From: Cladorrhinum sp. PSN259
Lineage: Eukaryota; Ascomycota; Sordariomycetes; Sordariales; Podosporaceae
NCBI GenBank assembly: GCA_033725935.1
Contig: MU867088.1
Coordinates: 123,827-187,826 of the forward strand
Direction: 5' to 3'
DNA length: 64,000 nucleotides
Of this stretch, positions 54,605-64,000 are shown one piece after another. How positions within the stretch are numbered: the stretch's first letter is position 1; each line of letters starts with the position of its first letter. Both the position numbers and the translations under genes were made by a program. The notes below the pieces were generated by a model. That model was not told the origin of the DNA. It saw nothing but the letters and a program-made list of their open reading frames with translations, and did not search any database.

Positions 54605-55587
54605 TTATTTGGTCTTTGCGCTGGCACCGCTCTTGACGCGCTTGGCAACGGGACGGTTGATGTGGTGGTTGGGGATCCAGGCCTCATCGTAGTCCTTGCC
54701 ATCAGCACCAGTGGTGGTGGCACCGGCAGATTCGGATCCAGAAAGGGGCTCGACCTCGACGACGACCTTCTTGGCCTTCTTGCCGCCAGCAGGACCGGCG
54801 CGACGGGTAGCCTGGGGAAAGAGGGCCTCGATCCAGGTCTTGTAGACGAAGTAGAGAGTGGCGCCGAAGAGACCGGTCAGGAAGAGGTAGAGGAAGATGC
54901 TACAGCCACAATCAGCAAACTCAACAGAAGCAACACAGAGAGCAGAAAGGAAACCTACATCTGAGGATCAAGAAGGCTAGTGGGAGCCTCAACAATAGTA
55001 GCGGGACCATTGTGGGCGCGGACCTGGTAAACAAGCCCACCAGCGGCGTTGGTAATGACGGAGGTAAGGTCGAGAACGACATCCTGGGGGTTCATGTCCA
55101 GGACGAACTGGAAGGGGACCTGGTGCTTCCCGCCAGCGGGGATGGAGGCATCGACCTTGACGGCGGTCAAGTTGCGAATGATGGAGGCATACTCGGGGGT
55201 GCCCTCAGGAAGGGGCTGAGTAGATCTGAGGGAGCCACCGATATAAACAACATCAATTGGGCTGTCCTCGTGGTTGGTAATCTCGACCAGGGCCTTGGTG
55301 ATGCGACCATTGACAAGCTTGATGCCAAAGATGTCGGAATCGGGAAAGGTGGTCTCGATATCGGCCTTGAGCTCGGGTTGCTCGACTGCTTGTGAAACAT
55401 TGGGCTCGCCATCGACATCGATCTGTGTGTGCGCGCGCGTTGAAAGTCAGCTCATGTCAAATCCAATTGACTAGTAAAAAAGCACAATGCGATGCGCGAT
55501 GATGATGTAACTAACCTCATCCTGAGCAAAGACGGTCGCGGCGCGAAGCGCAAGCAGAGCAAGAGATGACCACTTGAAATTAACCAT
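54605..55587 (-). CDS. IRC22: Irc22 / translocon-associated protein alpha (TRAP-alpha), 276 aa
   Basis: ER membrane protein of the translocon-associated (SSR1) family. Exons are 55516-55587, 54959-55422 and 54605-54899; introns 93 and 59 nt, both GT-AG and in frame. Residues 1-22 are a signal peptide (LALLALRAATVFA). A lumenal beta-sandwich-like domain follows (ALVEITNHEDSPIDVVYIGGSL, PEGTPEYASIIRNLTAV, KHQVPFQFVLDMNPQDV). One membrane span lies at about 178-200 (FLYLFLTGLFGATLYFVY), then a short basic cytosolic tail (RRAGPAGGKKAKK) ending HHINRPVAKRVKSGASAKTK. Topology and length fit yeast Irc22 and animal TRAP-alpha. Confidence 0.88.
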
Positions 55588-57519
55588 TGTGCCGGTAGGT
55601 ATATTGAAGAGAGCTTGGGTGGGGGGGGGGGAGCTTGAACGTGGGGTGAGAAGAAGAATAAAACAAGGAAAAAAAAGAAGAAGAGGTGGTACGGATGGGT
55701 TGGGTTCCAAGAATCAGAAGATCCCAAACAGAAGCTGTGAGCTGGGATGAGGTAAGGTAGGTAGCTTTCCGACAAAAAGGGAGGGGGAGCTTGATCACGT
55801 AAAAAAAAAGGGATGTGTGCAATCTGGCCTCCAAAGAAGTGACAGAGCAAAGAGCTCCTCCAATCGGATGGCCCGAGCTTTTCAATGATGTCTCCCCCAT
55901 GTTTTCTGCTTGAACTTTTTGTTTACCCCAAATATTCACATATCGAGGAGTCCCATCTCTTCTACTCACATCACCAACGTTGGAACGTTGGTCGCGTTGG
56001 TATCGGCTTGGCGCAATCAATTGGAAAACCTTCGATAATGTGGCTCAAAAGGCTTCTTTTTTTCTTCTTCAGTTGTTATCTGATTTTCTATGAGTCGAGG
56101 AGATAGGCATTCGGAATATTTTGATGGAGGTCCGAGTTAAAAATGTGCAGCTAAACCGTAGCTCAACAATGACGTGACCTTCTCCATCTTGAATCACCCA
56201 ACCCAACCCAACTATAACTGACTTAACAAGCAAAGAGCCAGCCAAACACTGATATCACATCAGCGCTGAGCAATACCTATCAGGTTGCTTCTCGTCGGAC
56301 ATGCAATGTTTGCAGAACGAGTCTTGAGTTTCCACCACCCTCAATCCTAACATAGCCCTTCTGTGAACCTCTCTCTCGCTCTTACGTCGACAGTGATATT
56401 CTCTAGTACGCACTCATGCATGTCTTAGAGAGCATGGAGCGTCCATGGTTCAAGGATAGGTCGTTAGTCCAGTCTGTTTATAAGACTATTGGTAGTGAGT
56501 GTTTTATAGCGAACAGAGAGATGGTATATATGATTAATTATATGTTTGTATCTCTCCGTCATTTATATATGCTCAATCTCAGCCCCTTGGTATAACAACC
56601 ACCTTCTATCACACTCACCAATTGACCAAGGAGGCACATCTATGTAGGCACATCACATCTCTCCTTGCATATCACAATCTACCCGACCATCTGGGAACAC
56701 ACACACTACAACCGTGCCGTACGGGATAAACAACTTTGTGGCACCCAACTCTAAGCATTGCCATTTCATCCACTCCTTTTCCTGTTCTCCATATGAAAAC
56801 ACCAACGTTCCACAACATCTTTGAAACTACAGTGCGCAAGGAATGACAAGCACCCTCCGTTAAAAGACCCATCCATTCGTGTTTGTTCTCTCGTAATGGT
56901 AGACGGAAGTTTTTCCCTCAGATAATAGTTACACAACCACCAAACAAGAACAGGCCTAGTTACTTTCCTGTGCTTGTCCGTTCCCTGCCTAGCCTGCAAC
57001 AAAGTGTCAAGCGCCTTCCATGCAGCAGCAGCAAAAGTGATTAAACCAAGGAGAAAAAAAAAAGTCATTGAAACATGAAGATCGACCTCCCATCCATGGG
57101 CCCCGCCCTCTTCCCTTTATGCTGTGCTGTGACCAAACCGACTATGCAGAAAAACAAACTTCAAGCAATAATTCCTCCAACCGCCCGCTTTATTTATTTC
57201 ACCCTTCCATGAACGCATTGGTCGTTTCCTAGAAGAAATTTATGTTGTCGCCATGCCGTTTCCATTGTTGCTTCATTATCATTTAAAAGTCGCCCTTGTC
57301 ATTCTCAGTCCTCCTCTCGCTTGATATGAACCCTTCGTTCCGCACCTCCTCGTCGGTTGGGAGGACTCATTGGTAATGATCGGGGCCCAATCATCCTGCT
57401 CTGTTCCGTCAGCTGTGAGTTGCTTGCCTTATCTGAAGCCCAGCTTTTCCGGCAGAAGAAAAGACATGTGTCTCGGGAAATGTCGTCTTTTGGTTGCCCG
57501 AGACAATATTGGATGTGTA
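55588..57519. other. Intergenic, 1.9 kb
   Basis: Promoter side of Irc22 and 3' side of the Ilp-like gene. The stretch 57305-57519 may include the true last exon of the Ilp-like gene (minus-strand frame ending GGAERRVHIKREED). No other gene. Confidence 0.45.
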
Positions 57520-58281
57520 TTATGGGACGTACCAATCTTGCATAGCCAACCACTCACTCCACGCAGCCTCGGCGGCCACAATCTCCTTCTCGGTCGTGTT
57601 CTGGAGCGGCTTGAGGAACGGCACCGTCTCATCCACGCCCATGTCGTAGGAGGCCTTCACATCGAGCCAGCTGTTGCTCTTGGTCGCAAAGAGGAAATTC
57701 CTTCTCTCTTGTTCGTGGAGGTGTCCGATCCCGCGCTGCCAGTCCTCACCAAAGAAGCCGTGCAGAACCGCAGGAAAATCGAAACCAGTTGCTACCAGTC
57801 GGCGGATGTAAGGTACCAACGAGACATGGGATGCCTGTCCCATCAACGGTGGCCTCCCTGGTGGACCTGCTTGTGGTGCGGCAAAACCCCCTCCTGGCCC
57901 GAGCTGACCTCCTCCTATTCCTCCTGCTGGACCAACACCCGATGGCGAGTTTGCGCGGGAGGACAACACCGGGTTCGTTGCCTTTTGGAAGGGTAATTGA
58001 ATGTTGACAAAGGCGGCGAGGGCTTGTATGGGGCCTTCATACTGGGCGTGATCGAGGAAGAATCGTACGCAGGATTGGAAGTATGGGTGCCAGTCAAAGA
58101 TGTCGAACTGGGCATCCGCAAAGGGCTGGGAACGAGGTCTGTTAATCTCGCCGGTCCGGCACGTTTCGTGTCGAGGAGCAGGGTAGGAGAAGCCCGGAGT
58201 CGGCCGCGGTAGGGAGGATGACTGAAACCAAGATACCTGTTCCCCTTGGAAGTTGTGTTCTCCCGGCCGAGGCATGGCCAT
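57520..58281 (-). CDS. Ilp-like protein (fungal family annotated as apoptosis inhibitor-like), 253 aa
   Basis: Start ATG 58281 (MAMPRPGEHNFQGEQVSW). Conserved family blocks are PAPRHETCRTGEINRPRSQP, FDIFDWHPYFQSCVRFFLDH, VSLVPYIRRLVATGFD, VLHGFFGEDW, ERRNFLFATKSNSWLDVKA and EAAWSEWLAMQDW. A Gly/Pro-rich disordered loop lies at about 110-145. The family is conserved in filamentous fungi; its name comes from a weak similarity to inhibitor-of-apoptosis proteins and no function is shown by the sequence. The 3' end is uncertain: the frame stops soon after QDW at a GTACGT donor, and acceptors near 57440 could add either a very short end or a basic tail. Confidence 0.72.
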   Translation of the reverse strand: MAMPRPGEHNFQGEQVSWFQSSSLPRPTPGFSYPAPRHETCRTGEINRPRSQPFADAQFDIFDWHPYFQSCVRFFLDHAQYEGPIQALAAFVNIQLPFQKATNPVLSSRANSPSGVGPAGGIGGGQLGPGGGFAAPQAGPPGRPPLMGQASHVSLVPYIRRLVATGFDFPAVLHGFFGEDWQRGIGHLHEQERRNFLFATKSNSWLDVKASYDMGVDETVPFLKPLQNTTEKEIVAAEAAWSEWLAMQDWYVP

Positions 58282-61200
58282 AGTCGCTCGTGCTGATAAT
58301 GTGCTGGTTGCTTTGTCAAGAACGGGCGCGAACCCTGAACAGGAAGCTGGTCGTTAGCATGCCAGCCAGAGACGAGACGCCATGCAAACGCTGTGAGCAG
58401 CGGTGGGAAAGCCGGCCGTTATAAAAGGCAAGAAGAAGGGTTGACCGTACCCTGGGTTCTCAATGTGTCTGATAACACAATCGGCAGATCTGGCCAGCCT
58501 GTATCCTGTTTTCTTGTATTATTGAGCGGCCGAGTGTACAAGATCTAGGTTCAATGCCGAATGGAATGGCGATCAGGGCCAGGAAAGACGCTCGTCAAGG
58601 CTGGGAATATACGACGCATAAAAGATTGGCGTCAGAGAGCCGGGAGATCTGGGTGTGGTGAGGATGGGGGATGATAATCATAGAGATGAGGGGCGGCAAC
58701 AGCGTTAGGGCGCTTGGGGGGAAGCTTTTTATAGCCGCCCGCGCTTGAACAAACCTTGGGAATACATTACATGCAACTGGCAGCCCCGGGAAAAATAGAA
58801 AACTGTAGGTATGGGAGGTAGGGGAGACCGGACCAGACCAGCCGACGCACCAACGTTAACAATCTCCAGAAGTCGGCGAGGCAGGGGAGCCAAGCACTTC
58901 TGACAGCAAGGCGAGGATGACGCTGCAGCTGAACCGCAGTTAGTTCCAGGAAGGGCATGGTCCACGGTACCAGCGCGTGCTTCTCCGGTGGAGATGGGGA
59001 TGGATGGAGAGGCGGCGATCGTCAATGAGAGAGATCCTACACTGGAAAGTTGTTCTCATCGGCCTTGTGTTGACGGGCGATGACCAGATGCCTACTCCAA
59101 GACCGGCATGTCCAAGCTTCGGGTCCGAACATCCGAATGCCGGAGCAGCGTCTCGGAGGAAATGACAGCTTCAGGACGTATCAAGGCCTAGGTGCCATCC
59201 GAGCGTCTCTATTCGCTGCTCCTAGAGTCGTATTCCGTCTCCTGACATGGCTCGATGGGCCCGAAGGTGTGCATGACAATCCCATCACCGCCTGGAAATG
59301 GGAAGGAGAAGGAAAAGGAAATATCAGCACTCATGGGCCTGTTTGGCTCGTGGGAAGAAAAGAAAGTCGGCGCCGGACAGGGGTGACTCGTGGCTCGTGG
59401 GTCGGTGGCTGCCGAGGGCTACCAAGGAGATACTACTATAAGAGCTACGGGGGACCGGTTCGGACGAGGGAAGAGCGAAAGTCGTCCTCCAGTCGTTGAC
59501 GACCGTCGTTACAAGTCCAAGGGGTGGGGGGTGGTTCAAGGGGGTGCTGATCCGGGATCTGGCCGCAAATCCAGATCCAGCATGGTGCTCCCGCGAATCT
59601 GCGGACGAGGAGGTACTTGTTCGGCAGGGGCGTCAAGGGTGGGTGCCCAGGGTGGTTATCAAAGAGGGCTGGGAAGGGGACTTCCAGAAAGCCCCCCCCC
59701 CCCCCTCCCCTTCAGGACTGGGCGTGCCCGAGTCGCTGGGCCGCTGTAACCCACCCTGTGGGAAATCATCTGTGTCCCGATTGGAAAGTACCTTTAGACG
59801 CCCGCCCCCAGATTCACGGATCGTTGCCGTGTTGTTTGTTGTGGTCAATCTGCTTCTCAGCTTCTCGCTTCGATAGGTAAAATGTGCCCGTCACGTCTTT
59901 TCGTCCGAAATGGTGGTTGCAGATTGCATGTTCCAGGTTGGTTGCAGTCGCAGCCAGGTATCCGTACCCAGACAGGTACCTGCCCCCAGAGGTTGTTGTT
60001 GCTGTAACTCCACTGTCTCTTGGCCGTGGTACCCACCTTCCCGGCCCTGGGCCATGCACACAACACGCCACATTTTAGTTTCCTGACGACAGCGAGGAAG
60101 GGCCAACCCAGAATCTGAGCATTGGTTTTTGGTGTACGTCATCTGACTCTAGGTTTTTGACTCTTGTCAAAATCAGTTCAGCTGAACACGGTGAGGGTGT
60201 TTAGGTGACGGTCAAAAAAGATCTGTTTTGTTGATTCGGGACCAAGTGCCGTTTTGAGCGGGTAGGCGCTCTTGGCTGGGTGGGGGTCTAGCTCTCGCTC
60301 CGTCCCCCAGACACTCGGACATATCATGATTGGAGAATCTGGAAGATCAGGAAAGGAGCTTTTCTACCAACCGCGTCTCGAAATTGTTGCTGCAGATCTT
60401 GGGAGTGTTTTGTCGGCGGTTTTTGGTTGCAGATATCTACCTTGCCTGCCTCGGTAAGTTACATGGATCTTGGGCCCCGTATCATGTATGCAGGTACATC
60501 TAGCTGGAACAAGAGCTTTGACTCCTTGTCTGCAGTCGAAGGGAGGAACCCCCAATGGAATAATGATGGAAGCAGACCAGGCGTCAGTGCCAAACACCAT
60601 TCACCTTGTTAGACATGTACATTTCATTGGATGTGTGCATGTCCGAGTACGGGCTGCGGTACGACGCGACGCCGCAGCTTGTCAAGGGCCTTTCAGAGAT
60701 AAATTTGGAGTGTCACAGCTTCTGTTGTAACTAACTTGCAACGACCCCGGGACTCGCTTTCGCTTGTTGGTGGACTGAACCCAAAAAAAAAAAAATTTAA
60801 AAAAAATTTAATCGGCTTTTCGGGGGGGGTTTGCCATGAACCGAATGCGACCAGTTTGGTTCTCTCTTTTTTTTTCAGCTTTACAGGGAGTGCTCTTCTA
60901 ACCATGTGGAGTGTCTTTGGATGCCTCTCAAAATCAAAAGATTTTATACCAGTGGAGGGAACAAAAAGGATATGTCGTTGCTGATTCCTCCGGCTTACAC
61001 TACAAAATGGCAGGGGTCGTTTCAGCCGACTTTCCATGTTGATAAGAACCCTGTTGTCAGGCTGTCAAACATCTCGCGATGGCAGAGAACTGTTTTGCTT
61101 CAATGGGCTTTCACGGCCATCGTTCCAATTATCTCGACCGGTGTGACGGCTGGGAGCTACTGAACCGCCTGCTGTGCTTCCTAATAATCCAAAGCTATTC

Positions 61201-64000
61201 CGATATTCCGATACCGCTATGCATACCACCTCGGCACGTCAAGGGATTATCAGATTGATGTCAGCAGGCCAATAAATATCGGCGACGAGGTTGCTCGACA
61301 GAGCGTAGAAACCCCGCGGCCTCTACCCGAAGCTTTTCGGGCATGCCAATATTATCGTCAGAGCTAGATCCAAAAGATTACCTTCCCTTTCCTCTCGGAT
61401 TGGGGACCGGTATCATCGGATTGTCCATGTCTGATCCTCGTTGTGGTGCACATGGAATTTGATGTTTTGGGGTTGTCTGATCGCGCCAGTCCGTAAAGGG
61501 CTAATGCTACAGTAGCCCTGGCAAGATCTACATTCTAAACCCTGACCTTAGGTGCGCAATTAATGGCAAATTTCAGCTACCAATACTGCGGTCCGGGGGT
61601 TGAGAGCTGAAAAGGGCTGCAAGGGGGGTTCGGTGACTTGCTTGATAGGGCTGCGAGATATTAGGTGGATGAAAAAGAATGTCTTGGAGTTAACAATTTA
61701 TCCAAAAGCTAAACTATCAGTGATGATATCATGACGGGACGCCGAAACAGCGGTCGAGACTAAAAAAAGCAAGGGCTCGCGTGAAGGTGCGCTGAATTCA
61801 CTGATGTGGTTGGTCAGCGAAAGACGACTAAATATGGAAGCCTGGAGCCTTGAATAGATGGGTTTCAACAACCTTCTTTGCAATTCATGATTTTCTTTCT
61901 TTTTTCCCCTCCCCTATCAATCCACCCCCAGCATTCTCGGCCAATGAACCTTCGCGCCTTCCAATGTTATGAAGTTCGCCTAGTCTACTGTATGTTCGTC
62001 AATTCCCTGATCAGGGCAGTCTGCCCGGTACCACCCCATGCACACCGACTTTGATAAACTTTAACAGAATGTTCGTGATCATCTTTTCTTTTCTCTTGAA
62101 AACTCAACAAGTCCAATCAGATATTTCGGCATTGTCTCCGTGTTGTTTCTACTCGACCAAATTCAGGGTCCGATCGGTGGCGCAAAACATTCCACATGCT
62201 GCCTTGCGGTACCTGCGCCATTTCTAATGTGTCTTGCCCTGCCTTTGTCTCAAACATACCGTTGACATGTTACACGGTCGTTTCTGGCACCTGATTTGAT
62301 GAGGGCGTATGCATCCCTCCTCGTGGGTTCAGGTACATGAGGGTCTTGATGAGGCTCCCTGATGAATACCGCGATCCCTGGACTTGCTCACACGAGTGAC
62401 AATCGGAGAGAATCGAGGACGCGGCCCATCGGTTTGGCCTTGACGCCCGTTTGACATGCCAAGCTTGCGGATATGATGTGGGATACAGGAGGCGGTCGGT
62501 TTCTGCCATGGTTCTTGAACATCCATGAGGGCAAGAAATTCTTGCTTGGCGATATGCACCTCGTCGGTCCAGAGGGGTTCCGATAAAAAGTTACAATCTG
62601 TGTACATGTTTCCTTGCTAACACAATTGTACAGATCGTCCACCTTGTTTTTGATCACTCAAGATCAAGGGTCCATCTGCTCACGGGATTCTCAGCCCTCG
62701 TTGGTGAGACCCTCGTCCGATGATAGTCTCTGGGGATATATGAGGCGCACGTCATGCGTCTTGTTCGGACAGGCCGCAGGACCCCAATCGCGGCCCTGTG
62801 GTTCGGTACCCTTCTGTCGGTTCCCGCTGACCAGGCGGGTATGCAGAGCTATCACCTGCAGTTACCCGCTCATAAAGCCTTGATCCCAGAAACTCGGGAC
62901 TCGATGCAGGACACGGACCAGGATGGTATTGAATCTCAAAGAATAGATGACATACTCAGCATGGCCCAAAGACCCCTAAAACTCTTGTCACACTCGGAAC
63001 CTCGACACAACTCCTTTGGCTGGCGACTGTTTCCTTTTTGGAGTTGAGACATACATGAGTATCATGGACGTCATTCGGGCTCCAAGAAGCACACAGGGTC
63101 CAAGGACAATTTCTTTCCCACTAAAGCAGTGTCACCACACACTTCGGCCTTTTCTTTCTTGTTTTGAAGTTGAAACTCACATATCAAGCCAATCATTCTG
63201 CCCACACAGGCAGCACAACCGGGGAGAGTACTTGAGGCTGCAAACCCGCCCCTGAATTTCGGGACTTTGCTCGACCTTGACCCTTACTAGCAATACTCGA
63301 TGCGTCGACCGCCGAGATGTTGACCAAGATCGCGGCCCGCCACTGTTATTTACTAATCTCAGGTAACGATTGAGTTGGCCTGCTCAGTTCTCCAAGAACG
63401 AACATGAGTAGTCCCCACAGTTGATGTCATTCCGATCCCTCAAGGAAGTTTGAGAGAAGATCTTGGTTTTCCCAAGTTCAACAACAACAAACACGATCTG
63501 ATGGAAAGATCGATCATCAGGGAGAGGTCCGGATATACAGATCACATACACTGACTGCTAAGGAAATCTCACGAGTTGATTGTGTGTGTCAAACTTTATA
63601 GAAGCTTGAAACTGAAACGACGTCACTATTTAATACGCGCGGTTGCCAAGCCTATCTGGCTTTTTTTTCGTTCACCATAGTGATACCAACTCTGCTCGGC
63701 CCTACTACTTCTCTGGTAGTCAAAGACGGTGAGTGGTATAAGACGCACACAAGTCTGAAAACGTTCTAACATTAATGGTCATTCTATCAGATAACCTGCA
63801 CGCCCGACAGGTGTTGACTGATTTGTATCTAGGTAGAGCGTGAATTGTTTTGGTTTTTTTTACCCCTTTTTTTCTCCTCGTATGAAGTATTACATGGCCG
63901 TTATTGTCAAAAGAAGTTAGATATATATATATACATCCTCGTCGACCAAAAGAAATTGAAACTAGTTTTCTACTTGAATCTCAGTTGCCCATGACCTACC
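58282..64000. other. Gene-poor region, 5.7 kb
   Basis: No open frame here has a recognisable domain, and the frames on opposite strands are mutual shadows. Simple runs are present (C run 59693-59706, A run 60783-60801, TA run near 63922-63933). A tRNA-like B box at 58547 could not be extended to a tRNA. It may be regulatory or non-coding transcribed sequence, or the flank of genes beyond the window. Confidence 0.4.

Noticed and set aside
58530..58570. tRNA-like B box (GGTTCAATGCC)
   Set aside because: T-arm stem has mismatches and no A box or acceptor stem could be matched upstream.

Overview
The window is nuclear DNA of a filamentous ascomycete, most likely a Sordariomycete and plausibly Sordariales. 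This is inferred from short GT-AG introns (about 50-100 nt) with CTAAC-like branch points, from fungus-specific genes (Mediator Med5/Nut1, Spb1, fungal SCAP, Irc22/TRAP-alpha, DUF4202) and from HET, NACHT-WD40 and HeLo genes. No bacterial, organellar, CRISPR or rRNA/tRNA feature was seen. Coordinates of spliced genes run from start codon to stop codon; exon limits were worked out by hand from splice sites and reading frame and are given in the evidence.

Left part (0-25 kb) is ordinary housekeeping: a divergent 14-3-3-like protein, a small Cys-rich protein, SCAP (sterol sensing), a JMJD7-like hydroxylase, the rRNA methyltransferase Spb1 and, divergently, the WD40 ubiquitin-ligase receptor Cdt2. 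After these come weaker genes: a proline-rich zinc-ribbon-like gene with a frameshift, an uncharacterised basic protein and an F-box-like protein with a probable frameshifted 3' end.

The middle (25-41.5 kb) is an accessory island. It holds five minus-strand genes for small Cys/His-rich proteins in a row (25.1-29.1 kb), then a HET-domain/ankyrin gene (30.3-33.3 kb), a NACHT-WD40 NLR (34.6-38.9 kb, minus) and, divergently from it, a HeLo-domain cell-death effector (39.4-40.2 kb, plus). A sixth member of the small Cys/His-rich family follows at 41.0-41.3 kb. The C-terminus of the HeLo protein and the first exon of the NLR encode a similar short Gly/Asn/Gln motif, the arrangement expected of an amyloid-signalling sensor/effector pair as in the HET-S/NWD2 system. 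A MITE-like element with terminal inverted repeats and internal 42-bp repeats sits just 3' of the HeLo gene, and a truncated copy lies at 19.8 kb. The two most similar small Cys-rich genes, on either side of the death-gene cluster, also share upstream sequence, so the island probably grew by local duplication.

The right part (42-58 kb) is again conserved: DUF4202, an FMN alpha-hydroxyacid dehydrogenase relative, Med5/Nut1, an AT-hook protein, Irc22/TRAP-alpha and an Ilp-like protein. From 58.3 kb to the end no gene could be supported.
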